From NCBI RefSeq assembly GCF_002251085.2, contig NZ_NOJZ02000002.1:1-64000 (forward strand): DNA of 64,000 nt, written 5' to 3'. Both the position numbers and the translations under genes were made by a program. This document shows, in pieces, positions 8,798 to 18,629 of the stretch (position 1 is its first letter; each line of letters begins with the position of its first letter). The notes below the pieces were generated by a model. That model was not told where the DNA came from. It made no database searches and saw only the letters and a list, made by a program, of their open reading frames with translations. The DNA comes from Romboutsia maritimum. Lineage in GTDB: Bacteria; Bacillota; Clostridia; Peptostreptococcales; Peptostreptococcaceae.

Positions 8798-8987
8798 TAA
8801 AATACCTCCTTAAATTTTAAAATTTTTTAATTCAATACATATGATATCCTAAAATGCAAAAAATATAACCTATATATCAAAAAAATAGTAAAAATAAAAA
8901 TTAAAATTAAATAAAACCTTACAAATTTGTACTTTGATTTATTATATGTAAAAAGGTATAATTAGTTTTATAAACAAGGAGGATTGT

Positions 8988-9884
8988 ATGAGTTATTATG
9001 ATGATGAGAAGAATAAAATAAGACGTAAAAAGATAAACTCTAGTACTTCTATATCAAATCCTTTACCAAATGATAAGGGCTACCAAAATAGAAAAGAAAA
9101 TAATATAAGAAGAGATAAAAAGATAAAAACAGAAGAAAACACTAGACATAAAAAGAAAAAAGCTTTAAAAAAGAAAAAAAGACAAATGATAATTAAAAAT
9201 TTATTGATTCTATTTTTAATATGCACGATAGTTTTATCATGTATAGGTTCAGTAATAACATTATCTGCTATAAAAGGGGCACCTGAGGTAACTAAGGAAT
9301 TAATAAACAATAGTTATGTTACAAATAATTTTATAAGAATAAAAGATATGCCTGATAATTTAAAAAATGCTATAGTATCAATTGAAGATGAACGCTTTTA
9401 TAAACATAATGGTGTAGATTTTATATCTTTAAGTAGATCTTTGATTCATAATATAGTTTCAAAAACTACTCAAGGTGGAAGCACTATTGATATGCAGGTT
9501 TCAAAAAACTTGTTAACTAGTGATGATAAAACTATAAAACGTAAAATAAGAGATATTTATAATGCTATGCAAATGAATAAAGTAATGACAAAGGAAGAAA
9601 TTTTAGAAGCATATTTAAATAATATATATTTGGGCAAATCAGCATATGGAGTAGAAAATGGAGCTCATTTGTATTTTGGAAAAAGTGTTAAAGATTTAAG
9701 TTTAGCTCAATGTGCTATGCTTGTAGGGATTACTAATAATCCAGCTAGGTATATGGAGAATGCAGCAGCTAAAACTAGACAAGAAACAGTACTTTATAAA
9801 ATGCATCAGTTAGGATATATAACGGACTCTGAATATAGTTCAGCTCTTGATGAAGATGTACCATTTAAATCAGAAATAGAATAA
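8988..9884 (+). CDS. Monofunctional peptidoglycan glycosyltransferase (GT51)
   Basis: Polymerises lipid II into glycan strands at the membrane. A long, very basic cytoplasmic tail (residues 1-63, Lys/Arg-rich) precedes one transmembrane segment (about 66-90), then a GT51 domain with catalytic Glu in EDERFYKHNGVDF, QGGSTIDMQVSKNLL and YLNNIYLGKSAYGVE. The protein ends right after the GT51 domain (298 residues) with no transpeptidase domain, so it is the stand-alone type. The QGGSTID variant replaces the common QGASTI(T). Its own ribosome binding site (AGGAGG) precedes the ATG; the next gene follows 17 bp later. Confidence 0.9.
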   Translation: MSYYDDEKNKIRRKKINSSTSISNPLPNDKGYQNRKENNIRRDKKIKTEENTRHKKKKALKKKKRQMIIKNLLILFLICTIVLSCIGSVITLSAIKGAPEVTKELINNSYVTNNFIRIKDMPDNLKNAIVSIEDERFYKHNGVDFISLSRSLIHNIVSKTTQGGSTIDMQVSKNLLTSDDKTIKRKIRDIYNAMQMNKVMTKEEILEAYLNNIYLGKSAYGVENGAHLYFGKSVKDLSLAQCAMLVGITNNPARYMENAAAKTRQETVLYKMHQLGYITDSEYSSALDEDVPFKSEIE

Positions 9885-9901
9885 AAAAAACGAGGTGTAA
9901 T

Positions 9902-10321
9902 ATGAGTTATTATAAATTTAGTTATGATGAAAAAGAATATACATTAGAAGAAGTAAATTGTAGTTCTTTAATAAATGATGAAGAAAAGCCAGTAAAAGAT
10001 ATAAATGTATCAAGTATAATGGAAATATTAAATGAGTCAGAAGACATTGACTTTGATATAGAATATTATCAAGAAGCATGTCCAGAATGTTTAGCAGGAG
10101 TTAAAGAAAAAGAAAAATTCTTTCCGTTTTTAGAATATCATTTCTATATATTTACTAAAGATGGAAAATATATAATAAGTAATATAAGTAAGGAATACGA
10201 AGGATTATCTTTCAATAAATTATCTAGACAAGGAAAAGTAGATGATAGTTATATAGTGAGCATAATAATTTGTAAAAACTGTCAAGATTATATAATTCAA
10301 ATAGAAAATTGTATTGTATAA
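9902..10321 (+). CDS. Unknown protein with two CxxC motifs
   Basis: A 139-residue acidic, soluble protein with no signal peptide. It has CPEC (around residues 60-63) and CKNC (around 124-127), which could bind zinc or another metal as a pair. I do not recognise the function; it may belong to a clostridial domain of unknown function (possibly DUF3785), but that is from memory. It follows the transglycosylase gene by 17 bp with GAGGTG before the ATG, so the two probably form an operon ending at the terminator after 10334. Confidence 0.7.
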   Translation: MSYYKFSYDEKEYTLEEVNCSSLINDEEKPVKDINVSSIMEILNESEDIDFDIEYYQEACPECLAGVKEKEKFFPFLEYHFYIFTKDGKYIISNISKEYEGLSFNKLSRQGKVDDSYIVSIIICKNCQDYIIQIENCIV

Positions 10322-10333
10322 AAAGGAATAGTT

Positions 10334-10375
10334 AAAAAGGTCTGAAAATATAAATTTATATTTTCAGACCTTTTT
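10334..10375. terminator. Bidirectional terminator between convergent genes
   Basis: AAAAAGGTCTGAAAATATAA and its complement form a stem of about 19 bp with T-runs on both sides. It separates the CxxC gene from the convergent SIMPL gene. Confidence 0.9.
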
Positions 10376-10394
10376 AGATAAAAAAACTAGAGTT

Positions 10395-11039
10395 TTAGTA
10401 AGGATACGTTGTAAAAATAGCTTGAACTTCCGCTGTAATTTTTGCAAAGCTAGGTGCTAAATTAGGATAATAATTATAATTACTAGAAGGATATGTAATA
10501 GAGTATAATGATGAACTATTTTCTTGAATTTTATGAGGAATAGGATTATATTTTACTCCAAAGTTTTTAGCTAGTAAGGAAGCTTTTACTAAAGCATCTT
10601 GGCTAGCATGTTTTAATGCTTTGTTATAATAATAAGATGGATTTGATAATATAAAATTTATATTCATATCTCCATTTGCACCGTTTTTTATAGCTAAAGA
10701 ATATATATCATTTAATTTTGAAAAATCTTTTACATTTATAACTATTGTTTTAGTTACTTTATAAGATGATAGTTCATTATTATTATCATAGTTTCTAGTA
10801 ACGAAAATGTTTTCATTATGTATATCATTATTAGAAATACCATAGTTATTTAAACTTATTAATAAATCATTTGAAATTCTAGAATTTTCATTTGATACTT
10901 CTTCTAAGATAGGACCTTGTGAAATAACAGATAAATTTAATAAAGCTAAGTCACATTTAACTTCTAGAGAACTGGATCCAATGACAGAAAGACTTCCTTT
11001 ATCTGCATTCATAGGAAGTTTCATATTTCTATATTGCAT
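10395..11039 (-). CDS. SIMPL-domain (DUF541) protein
   Basis: The protein matches the SIMPL/DUF541 pattern: GSLSVIGSSSLEVKCDLALL at the N-terminus, a central SSYKVTKTIVINVKDFSKL, and a later helix with ALKHASQDALVKASLLAKNFGV. No signal peptide is evident, unlike many periplasmic members. ATG 11039 is chosen because GAGGTG lies 8-9 bp upstream; a GTG upstream falls inside that ribosome binding site. The biological role of Gram-positive members is poorly known. Gene orientation is opposite to its neighbours. Confidence 0.82.
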   Translation of the reverse strand: MQYRNMKLPMNADKGSLSVIGSSSLEVKCDLALLNLSVISQGPILEEVSNENSRISNDLLISLNNYGISNNDIHNENIFVTRNYDNNNELSSYKVTKTIVINVKDFSKLNDIYSLAIKNGANGDMNINFILSNPSYYYNKALKHASQDALVKASLLAKNFGVKYNPIPHKIQENSSSLYSITYPSSNYNYYPNLAPSFAKITAEVQAIFTTYPY

Positions 11040-11188
11040 GTTAAAAATCACCTCGTTTATATAAGTAGATTAACTTTATAAATTATATTCAGATAAGTAG
11101 TCTTTTATGAATTCGTATAATTAATTATTTGATATAATGAAAAATGAATATTAATATTAATACAAGAAAGATTAGGAGGATATATAAT

Positions 11189-13126
11189 TTGAAAAAGGTA
11201 ATAGGTGTAATAGCATCTGATATTGAACTTAAAGAACGAATAGAAGAATTATATCCTGAAGATGTGTCTAAGGGAAATATCTTAATAGATATTTTAAATG
11301 TAGAAATATTAGAAGATCAAGGTAAAATATTAGTAGAAAAGGGTGCTCAAGCTATAATTGGTAGAAGCGGAGGATATAAATTAATATTAGAAACTGTAAA
11401 TGTACCAGTAATACCTCTTAATATGAAGCAAATAGATATTTTAAGAGCTATAAAAATAGCAAGTACTTATTCAAAAGAGATTGTACTAATTTTAGGATAT
11501 GATGAAATTAATTTTAACTATGATGAATGGAAATGTATACTTAATATAAGTATTACAGAAGATTGGTTTAAATCAAAATTTGATATAAGAAATAAAATAA
11601 TTAAATATATAGATAAAAAAGATGATATTGTAATAGTTGGAAGTGGAATAGCATGTTCATTTGCAAGACAATATGGTATGGACAGCGTATTTATAAATGC
11701 AAGTGATGATTCTATAAAAGAAGCTATAAATTATAGTAAAAAGCTACTAGATACATTAGATGAAGAAAAGCTAGACAATGAAATTTTAAGAAACATTTTA
11801 GATGGAATACAAGACGGAATAATTGCTATTGATAATAAGGGACATATTACACTATATAATGAATCAGCAAATAAAATATTAAAGAAACATAAACATGAAG
11901 TTTTTAATGAGCATATATTAGATATGTTTCCTAATATGGACTGGTTAGTAGAGTGTTTACACACTAAAAAAGATAGTAAAAGAAAAATAAGATATATAAA
12001 TAATTTTGTAGTAAATACAAGAGCAACACTAGTAAAAGTGGATGGTTATATTTATGGTGTGCTAGGTATAATACAAGATATAACAAATCTTCAAAAACTA
12101 GAAAGAAAAATAAGGTTTGACTTAAATAAAAAGGGATTATATGCTAAATATACATTTAAAGACTATATATTTAAAGATAAAAAGAGTAAAGAATTTATAA
12201 ATGAAGCTAAAAAAATAGGAATAACAGATTATACGATTTTATTATATGGAGAAAGTGGTTCAGGAAAAGAAGTTTTAGCACAAAGCATACATAATATAAG
12301 CAAAAGAAAAGATAAGCCTTTTGTAGCTATAAATTGTGCGACAATATCTGAAAGTCTACTAGAAAGTGAATTATTTGGATATGAAGAAGGAGCTTTTACT
12401 GGAGCTAGAAAAGGTGGAAAACCGGGGCTTTTTGAATTAGCTCATGAAGGTACATTATTTTTAGATGAGATAAATAGTTTGCCATTAAATTTACAAACAA
12501 AACTTTTAAGAGTTATAGAAGAGAGGCAAATAATGAGAATAGGTTCAGATAGAATAATACCTTTAGATATTAGAATTATAGCTGCAACTAATGAAACTTT
12601 GAGAGATAAGATAAAGACTTCTACATTTAGGGCTGATTTATTTTATAGGTTAAGTAGTTTAGAAATAAATATACCTCCTCTTAGAGAAAGAAAAGAGGAT
12701 ATTATTTTATTATTTAATGAATTTGTTAAAGATATTCTAAATAATGAAGATATGAATAATATAGGCGTAATAGAGTCTGATTTTAACTTAAATAATGATG
12801 AAATATGTAAATTACAAAGATATAATTGGCCAGGAAATGTAAGGGAACTAAAAAATGTGGCTCAGAAGTATGTTATTACAGGTAAAATAAAATTAGATGA
12901 AAATGAAGTAACCGAGTGTATAGATTATGATGATAAAATTGATATAACTAATACTAATACTAATATTAATACTAATATTAATATAAATTTAAAAGAAATA
13001 AATGATTATGTAGAAGAAAAAGTTATACAGATGCTAATTAATCAAGGGTTAAGTAAAACTGAAATTGCTAAAATTCTAGGTATAAGTAGAACTGCATTGT
13101 GGAAGAAGTGCAATAAAATAACATGA
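11189..13126 (+). CDS. PrpR-type sigma-54-dependent transcriptional activator
   Basis: An enhancer-binding protein of about 645 residues. The N-terminal PrpR-like sensor domain (to about 180) begins [15 protein letters not shown], a PAS domain follows (about 205-310, [15 protein letters not shown]), then an AAA+ core with Walker A GESGSGKE and the sigma-54-contacting GAFTGA loop, and a Fis-type helix-turn-helix at the C-terminus ([19 protein letters not shown]). TTG 11189 has AGGAGG 8 bp upstream; ATG 11144 lacks one. A Thr-Asn/Ile-Asn repeat links AAA+ to the HTH. The next operon has a sigma-54 promoter, so this is its likely activator. Confidence 0.92.
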   Translation: MKKVIGVIASDIELKERIEELYPEDVSKGNILIDILNVEILEDQGKILVEKGAQAIIGRSGGYKLILETVNVPVIPLNMKQIDILRAIKIASTYSKEIVLILGYDEINFNYDEWKCILNISITEDWFKSKFDIRNKIIKYIDKKDDIVIVGSGIACSFARQYGMDSVFINASDDSIKEAINYSKKLLDTLDEEKLDNEILRNILDGIQDGIIAIDNKGHITLYNESANKILKKHKHEVFNEHILDMFPNMDWLVECLHTKKDSKRKIRYINNFVVNTRATLVKVDGYIYGVLGIIQDITNLQKLERKIRFDLNKKGLYAKYTFKDYIFKDKKSKEFINEAKKIGITDYTILLYGESGSGKEVLAQSIHNISKRKDKPFVAINCATISESLLESELFGYEEGAFTGARKGGKPGLFELAHEGTLFLDEINSLPLNLQTKLLRVIEERQIMRIGSDRIIPLDIRIIAATNETLRDKIKTSTFRADLFYRLSSLEINIPPLRERKEDIILLFNEFVKDILNNEDMNNIGVIESDFNLNNDEICKLQRYNWPGNVRELKNVAQKYVITGKIKLDENEVTECIDYDDKIDITNTNTNINTNININLKEINDYVEEKVIQMLINQGLSKTEIAKILGISRTALWKKCNKIT

Positions 13127-13132
13127 AGAATT

Positions 13133-13182
13133 AAAAAGTGTTAACATTAGTAAACTTAGGTTAAATAATGTTAACACTTTTT
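13133..13182 (+). terminator. Intrinsic terminator after the sigma-54 activator gene
   Basis: A 17-bp perfect stem (AAAAAGTGTTAACATTA) around a 16-nt loop, followed by T-residues. It isolates the activator gene from the operon it is thought to control. Confidence 0.8.
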
Positions 13183-13216
13183 GATTTGCAAAGAATAATA
13201 TGCTATAAATTTAAAG

Positions 13217-13257
13217 TCAAAATAAGTCTAATATATTTTTTATTAAATCAAAATAGG
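13217..13257 (+). promoter_or_regulatory. Possible activator-binding half-site repeats
   Basis: TCAAAATAAG (13217) and TCAAAATAGG (13248) are near-identical direct repeats 31 bp apart, about three helical turns, lying 45-85 bp upstream of the sigma-54 promoter. The position suits an enhancer for the activator encoded next door. A/T richness makes chance similarity possible. Confidence 0.3.
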
Positions 13258-13300
13258 ATACAGAGTTAATAAATTATAGATATTATAAAAAAATAAATCA

Positions 13301-13317
13301 TTGGCATGGTAATTGCT
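13301..13317 (+). promoter_or_regulatory. Sigma-54 (-24/-12) promoter
   Basis: TTGGCATGGTAATTGCT matches the sigma-54 consensus (TGGCAC-N5-TTGC) with one mismatch. The essential GG (13303-13304) and GC (13315-13316) are separated by exactly 10 bp. It lies 43 bp before the aminotransferase start and just downstream of a sigma-54 activator gene. Confidence 0.88.
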
Positions 13318-13359
13318 TATAATATTATTATACACAAAAGTATTTAGGAGGTAGATTTT

Positions 13360-14625
13360 ATGAGTCAAAGTATGGCAGCTAAGCATGCAATATGGCCAAG
13401 AAAAAAAGATATAATTTTTAACTTATCTGAAAGAGCTCAAAGAGCAGAAAAAAATATAGGTAGAGAAAATGTAATTAATGCTACTATAGGAGCTCTTATG
13501 GATGACTATGGAAGACTTATAACTATGGAGACTGTATATAATGAGTATAAGTCAATCCAAAATAATGATATAGCAGCGTATGCTTCATTAGCAGGTCAAC
13601 CAGAATATATAGAAGCAGTAAAAAAAGCTTGTTTTAAAGAGTATATGCCAGAAGGACATATTAGGGTAGTTGCATCACCGGGTGGAAGTGGAGCAATAAA
13701 ATTGGCTGTATGCAATTATACTAATCCAGGAGACCAAATTTTAACATCAGATTGGTTTTGGAGTCCATATGTGATTATAAGTGAAGAAGTTGGTAGAAAA
13801 ATAGATACATATCAATTATTTGATAGTAGTAATAATTTTAATTTTGAATCATTTAAAAATAAATTTTTAGAGATATCAGATAAACAAGAAAGAATATTCA
13901 CTATTATAAATACACCTGCTCACAATCCAACTGGATATAGTGTATCAGATGATGAGTGGGATAAAATTTTAGATTTATCTAAAGATGTAGCAAAAAACAA
14001 AGATAAAAAAATAATATTATTTGTAGACGTTGCATATATAGATTTTGCAACAAAAGAAAATAGTAGAGCATTCTTTAAAAAATTCTCAAATTTACCAGAA
14101 AATATTTTAGTTATAGTTGGATTTAGTATGTCTAAAGGATTTACAGCATACGGAATGAGAATGGGAGCAGCTATAGGGATAACATCTTGTGAAAATGTAG
14201 CTGAAGAATTCCATTATTCTTGTGTACATTCTTGTAGAGCAAACTGGTCAAATTGTAATAGGGGAGCTATGACACTTCTATCAAATATAATGAAAGATAG
14301 TGAAAAATATAAAGAATATAATGAAGATAAAGATAGATATAAAAAGATGTTAAGTGTAAGAGCAAAGACATTTGTAGAAGAATCAGAAAAAATAGGTCTT
14401 GATATACTTCCATATAGAGATGGTTTCTTTGTAAGTATACCTTGTGAAAATCCAATGGAAGTGTGTGAAGAATTAACTAAAGATAATTTATATCTAGTTC
14501 CATTAAAAATGGGATTAAGATTTGCTGTTTGTGCAGTTTCTGAAAGTAAATGTAAGATAGCTCCTCGCATTATAAAAAATGCGCTTGAGTATATAGAAAG
14601 CAAAAAAGTAATAGGTGAGAAGTAA
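13360..14625 (+). CDS. PLP-dependent aminotransferase (class I/II), probably aromatic
   Basis: A fold-type I aminotransferase of 421 residues. The PLP Lys lies in FSMSKGFTAYGMRMG, the conserved Asn and Pro in NTPAHNPTGYS and the Asp in FVDVAYID. It should convert an amino acid to its 2-oxo acid. Because iorA and iorB follow directly, the likely substrates are aromatic amino acids giving aryl pyruvates. This specificity is inferred from context, not from the residues. It is the first gene of the sigma-54 operon and has AGGAGG before the ATG. Confidence 0.85.
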   Translation: MSQSMAAKHAIWPRKKDIIFNLSERAQRAEKNIGRENVINATIGALMDDYGRLITMETVYNEYKSIQNNDIAAYASLAGQPEYIEAVKKACFKEYMPEGHIRVVASPGGSGAIKLAVCNYTNPGDQILTSDWFWSPYVIISEEVGRKIDTYQLFDSSNNFNFESFKNKFLEISDKQERIFTIINTPAHNPTGYSVSDDEWDKILDLSKDVAKNKDKKIILFVDVAYIDFATKENSRAFFKKFSNLPENILVIVGFSMSKGFTAYGMRMGAAIGITSCENVAEEFHYSCVHSCRANWSNCNRGAMTLLSNIMKDSEKYKEYNEDKDRYKKMLSVRAKTFVEESEKIGLDILPYRDGFFVSIPCENPMEVCEELTKDNLYLVPLKMGLRFAVCAVSESKCKIAPRIIKNALEYIESKKVIGEK

Positions 14626-14678
14626 GTAGGGGTAATACTTAACATATTAATAAAAAAAATATAGGGGGATAAATAGGT

Positions 14679-16478
14679 ATGAAACAATTAATGACAGGTA
14701 ATGAAGCGATAGCTCGTGGGGCCTATGAGGCTGGAGTTAAGTATGCAACTGCATACCCAGGTACACCAAGTACTGAAATATTAGAAAACGTAGCTAAATA
14801 TAAAGGTGATATATCAGCAGAATGGGCACCTAATGAAAAAGTTGCTTTAGAATCAGCAATTGGTGGATCTATAGCAGGTGCAAGAACAATGGCTTCTATG
14901 AAACATGTCGGAGTAAATGTAGCAGCAGACCCATTATTTACATATGCTTATACAGGTGTAAATGGTGGTATGGTTTTAATATCAGCAGATGAGCCAGGAA
15001 TGCACTCTTCTCAAAATGAACAAGATAATAGAAATTATGCTAAATTTGCTAAAATACCTTTATTTGAACCATCAACTAGTCAAGAAGCTAAAGACATGTT
15101 AAAAAAAGCATTTGAAGTAAGTGAAGAGTTTGATACTCCAGTTTTATACAGAGTAACTACTAGACTATGTCATTCAAAGGGAATAGTAGAATGTTATGAT
15201 AGAGAAGAAGTAAAGATAAAAGATTATGTTAAAAATGCATCTAAGATGGTAACAGTACCAGCGTTTGCAAGAGTGAGAAGAGCTGTTGTAGAAGAAAGAA
15301 CTAAAAAACTTCAAGAATTTTCAAATACTACAGATTTAAACTCTTATGAAATGAATGATACTAAAATTGGTGTAATAGCTTCAGGGATGTGTGTAAATTA
15401 TGCTAAAGAAGTATTTGGAAAAGATGCATCATATATGAAACTAGGATTTACAAATCCAATGCCAATAGAAAAAATAAAAGAATTTGCTTCTAAAGTAGAT
15501 AAAATATATGTAATAGAAGAAAATGATCCATTTATAGAAGAACAATTAAAAATGAATAAAATTGATTGTATAGGAAAAGATGTATTACCTCCATTTGGAG
15601 AAATGACACCAGATAATATAAGAAAATCTATATTTGGAAAAACAAATGACACAATAGAATTTAATGAAGACTTAGTAGTACCAAGACCACCAAGTTTATG
15701 TGCAGGATGTCCACATAGAGGATTTTTCTATGAAATAGGAAAAAGAAAAAATATAATGATAGCAGGGGATATAGGATGTTATTCTCTTGGATTTGCAGAG
15801 CCTTATAATGCACTTGATTTTATAGTATGTATGGGAGCAAGTTTAAGTGCGGGACATGGAGCTCAAAAGGTACTTAATATGAAAAAAGACAACAATATGA
15901 GAGTAGTGGGTGTTTTAGGAGATTCAACATTCTTCCATACAGGAGTGAACTCACTATTAGATGTTGCATATAACAAAGGAAACTCTATATCAGTAATATT
16001 AGATAATAGAATAACTGGAATGACAGGTCATCAACAAAACCCAGGAACAGGATATACATTACAAGGAGAAGAAACTAAAGAAGTTGATATAGAAAATTTA
16101 GTGAGAGCTTGCGGAATAGAAAATATAAGAGTTATAAATCCAAATGATTTAAAACAAGTAAACGAAACACTAGATTGGGCATTAGCTTTAGATGAACCAT
16201 CAGTAATAATAACTAGATGGCCATGTGTACTTAAAAAATTCTCTAAACAAGATATAGAAGAATTTAACAAACCATTCACAGATAAATGTAGTATTGACCA
16301 TGAAAGTTGTGTGGGATGTAAATTATGTATAAAAACTGGATGTCCAGCATTATCCTTTGATAAAGAAAATAAAGTAGCCAATATAGACAAAAATCAATGT
16401 GTAGGATGTAATGTTTGTGCACAGGTATGTCCAAAAGAAGCAATATCAAAACAAGCAATATCAAAGGGGGTAATGTAA
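14679..16478 (+). CDS. iorA: Indolepyruvate:ferredoxin oxidoreductase, alpha subunit
   Basis: IorA oxidises aryl pyruvates to aryl-acetyl-CoA, passing electrons to ferredoxin. The N-terminal pyrimidine-binding half begins GNEAIARGAYEAGVKYATAY, the TPP-binding half includes GDIGCYSLG and GDSTFFHTG, and the C-terminus has two [4Fe-4S] motifs (CVGCKLCIKTGCP and CVGCNVCAQVCP). Length (599 residues) is typical. GGGGG stands before the ATG. iorB follows after 1 bp. The oxo acids may include phenyl-, hydroxyphenyl- and indole-pyruvate, as known for the family. Confidence 0.94.
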   Translation: MKQLMTGNEAIARGAYEAGVKYATAYPGTPSTEILENVAKYKGDISAEWAPNEKVALESAIGGSIAGARTMASMKHVGVNVAADPLFTYAYTGVNGGMVLISADEPGMHSSQNEQDNRNYAKFAKIPLFEPSTSQEAKDMLKKAFEVSEEFDTPVLYRVTTRLCHSKGIVECYDREEVKIKDYVKNASKMVTVPAFARVRRAVVEERTKKLQEFSNTTDLNSYEMNDTKIGVIASGMCVNYAKEVFGKDASYMKLGFTNPMPIEKIKEFASKVDKIYVIEENDPFIEEQLKMNKIDCIGKDVLPPFGEMTPDNIRKSIFGKTNDTIEFNEDLVVPRPPSLCAGCPHRGFFYEIGKRKNIMIAGDIGCYSLGFAEPYNALDFIVCMGASLSAGHGAQKVLNMKKDNNMRVVGVLGDSTFFHTGVNSLLDVAYNKGNSISVILDNRITGMTGHQQNPGTGYTLQGEETKEVDIENLVRACGIENIRVINPNDLKQVNETLDWALALDEPSVIITRWPCVLKKFSKQDIEEFNKPFTDKCSIDHESCVGCKLCIKTGCPALSFDKENKVANIDKNQCVGCNVCAQVCPKEAISKQAISKGVM

Positions 16479-16479
16479 G

Positions 16480-17073
16480 ATGACTAAGAGTGTTCTTTTA
16501 GTAGGTGTAGGAGGTCAAGGAACTATACTTGCAAGTAAGTTATTAACTACAGGGTTAATGGAAGCTGGATTTGACGTTAAGATGAGTGAAATACATGGTA
16601 TGAGCCAAAGGGGAGGATCAGTTTCTTCACAAGTTAGATATGGTCAGTGTGTATATTCTCCAGTTATAGAATTAGGTGGAGCAGATATATTAGTATCTTT
16701 TGAAAAAATGGAAGCATTAAGATGGTTAAAATATTTAAAACCAGAAGGAAAAATAGTTGTAAATAATTATAAAATGGATTCTATGGCTGTTTTAACAGGT
16801 AAAGCTGAATATCTAGAAAAAGAAATTGATGAAGAACTAAAAAGACTTAATGCAAGAGTACTAAATGCAGCAGATAAAGCTATAGAACTTGGTAATGCAA
16901 AAATAATGAATGTTATATTATTAGGTTCTCTAGTAAAATCTATGGAATTAGAACATATAGACTGGGAAAGTATTATAAGAAATAATGTTAAAGAGAAATT
17001 TATAGATATAAATATAAAAGCATTTAATGAAGGAATGAAATTAGTTAATAAAGAATGCTTACAATCAAATTAA
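16480..17073 (+). CDS. iorB: Indolepyruvate:ferredoxin oxidoreductase, beta subunit
   Basis: The gamma-type catalytic subunit partner of IorA, 197 residues, with the family's N-terminal VGVGGQGTILASKLL and EIHGMSQRGGSVSSQVRYG motifs. It begins 1 bp after iorA, with GGGGG inside the end of iorA as its ribosome binding site. Together the two subunits form the cytoplasmic TPP- and CoA-dependent oxidoreductase. The reduced ferredoxin can feed hydrogenase or a membrane Rnf complex, neither of which is in this window. Confidence 0.94.
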   Translation: MTKSVLLVGVGGQGTILASKLLTTGLMEAGFDVKMSEIHGMSQRGGSVSSQVRYGQCVYSPVIELGGADILVSFEKMEALRWLKYLKPEGKIVVNNYKMDSMAVLTGKAEYLEKEIDEELKRLNARVLNAADKAIELGNAKIMNVILLGSLVKSMELEHIDWESIIRNNVKEKFIDINIKAFNEGMKLVNKECLQSN

Positions 17074-17116
17074 TCTGTACAAACGATAAAAAATAAGTTT
17101 AAAAGGGGATATAAAT

Positions 17117-18202
17117 ATGACTTATAGAATATTGGCTATAAATCCAGGATCTACATCTACTAAAATTGCAGTATATGATAATGAAAAACAAATATTAGTA
17201 GAAGGTATAGAACATCCAACAGATGAAATTGAAAAATACAATAATGTACAAGAGCAATTTGCAATGAGAAAAGATGCTGTTTTAAATGTACTTAAAAAAA
17301 ATAATATACCAGTAGAAACATTAAGCGCCATAGTAGGAAGAGGGGGATTACTTCCTCCTGTAAAATCAGGGGCTTACTTAGTAAATGATGAGATGATAGA
17401 CAGATTAAAAAATAGACCAATATTAGAACATGCTTCAAACTTAGGTGCTCTTATTTCTTATGAAATAGCAAAACCTTTAGGTTTAAATGCATATATATAC
17501 GATTCAGTTGCTGTAGATGAGCTTATAGAAATAGCAAGACCTTCTGGAGTATATAACATGGATAGAACTTGTCTTAGTCATTCACTAAACTCTAGAGCCA
17601 TGGCTATAAAATACTCTAAAAATCATGACAAAAAGTACAGTGACTTAAATTTAATTGTTGCTCATTTAGGTGGGGGAATAAGTATTAGTATACATGAAAA
17701 AGGTAGAATGGTAGATATAGTTTCTGATGATGAAGGGTCATTCTCACCAGAAAGATCAGGAAGGGTTCCGTGTAAAAAACTAATAGATATGTGTTTCTCT
17801 GGAGAATTTACTCATAGAGAAATGCTTAAAATGATTAGAGGCAAAGGTGGAGTAGTTTCATATTTAAATACTGTAGATTTAAGAGAAGTAGAAAAGATGG
17901 TAAGCGAGGGAAATGAAAAAGCAAAATTAGTTTACGAAGCAATGGCTTATCAAATAGCTAAGAGTATAGGAGAATTAGCTACAGTAGTAAATGGAAATGT
18001 TGATGCTATAGTTATAACAGGAGGAATTGCATATTCTAAGAATATGACATCTATGATTAAAAAAAGAGTTGAGTTTATAGCTCCTGTTGAAATTATACCA
18101 GGAGAAAATGAATTAGAATCACTTGCATTTGGAGTGTTGAGAGTTTTAAATAATGAAGAGAACGTTACAATTTATGAAGAAAAAAATTTAGTTAAAAATT
18201 AA
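17117..18202 (+). CDS. buk: Butyrate kinase-type acyl kinase
   Basis: An acetate/butyrate kinase family (ASKHA fold) enzyme of 361 residues. It begins ILAINPGSTSTKIAVYDNE, the phosphate-1 motif, and contains VAHLGGGISISIHEKGRMVD and ITGGIAYSKNM. It makes ATP from an acyl phosphate. In this operon the natural substrate would be an aryl- or branched acyl phosphate derived from the IorAB product, but no phosphotransacylase gene is present in the window. GGGG precedes the ATG. A strong terminator ends the operon. Confidence 0.92.
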   Translation: MTYRILAINPGSTSTKIAVYDNEKQILVEGIEHPTDEIEKYNNVQEQFAMRKDAVLNVLKKNNIPVETLSAIVGRGGLLPPVKSGAYLVNDEMIDRLKNRPILEHASNLGALISYEIAKPLGLNAYIYDSVAVDELIEIARPSGVYNMDRTCLSHSLNSRAMAIKYSKNHDKKYSDLNLIVAHLGGGISISIHEKGRMVDIVSDDEGSFSPERSGRVPCKKLIDMCFSGEFTHREMLKMIRGKGGVVSYLNTVDLREVEKMVSEGNEKAKLVYEAMAYQIAKSIGELATVVNGNVDAIVITGGIAYSKNMTSMIKKRVEFIAPVEIIPGENELESLAFGVLRVLNNEENVTIYEEKNLVKN

Positions 18203-18215
18203 TAATTGTTAAATT

Positions 18216-18262
18216 TAAAAAAGGAAGTATCTAAAATTAAAATTAAAGATACTTCCTTTTTT
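18216..18262. terminator. Bidirectional terminator after the iorAB-buk operon
   Basis: AAAAAAGGAAGTATCT and its exact complement make a 16-bp stem with an AT loop and T-runs on both strands. It lies between buk and the convergent DUF1540 gene. Confidence 0.9.
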
Positions 18263-18263
18263 A

Positions 18264-18572
18264 TTATTTAGAGCAAAAAGTTTCACAACTTGCATTATTA
18301 GCATTTATTTTTACTTGATCTGCATTACAAGATTCATTTTCATTATATTTACAATTATAAGCCTCACACTTAATGTTTTCGGTACATACACAATTTTCAC
18401 TTGAAGAAGTATTAGTAAATTCTCCATTAGCTTTGTCTATGAACGAAGAACAGACGGTACTAGATGTAGTAGTAGCGTTTTTACCATCTACATTTATGCC
18501 ACCAGCATAACAGTCACCAGAATTATTATAACCACAATTATGAGCAGAACATTTTAAATTAGTATTTGCCAT
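18264..18572 (-). CDS. DUF1540 Cys-rich protein, two domains
   Basis: A 102-residue protein with two DUF1540 units, each of four Cys. The first is LKCSAHNCGYNNSGDCYAG followed by a later CSSF, the second IKCEAYNCKYNENESCNAD followed by CETF. The pattern suggests metal binding, perhaps zinc, but the function of the family is unknown; members occur widely in clostridia. AGGAGG precedes the ATG. It is followed on the same strand, upstream, by the HNH gene, with separate ribosome binding sites. Confidence 0.88.
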   Translation of the reverse strand: MANTNLKCSAHNCGYNNSGDCYAGGINVDGKNATTTSSTVCSSFIDKANGEFTNTSSSENCVCTENIKCEAYNCKYNENESCNADQVKINANNASCETFCSK

Positions 18573-18629
18573 ATGAATTTTACCTCCTTTAAATTAAATA
18601 CAAGTTTATTATGTGGAGGTAAAAAAAAA

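Noticed and set aside
14214..14687. Long - strand open frame opposite the aminotransferase
   Set aside because: It overlaps a clear aminotransferase gene, has no ribosome binding site and its translation resembles no family.
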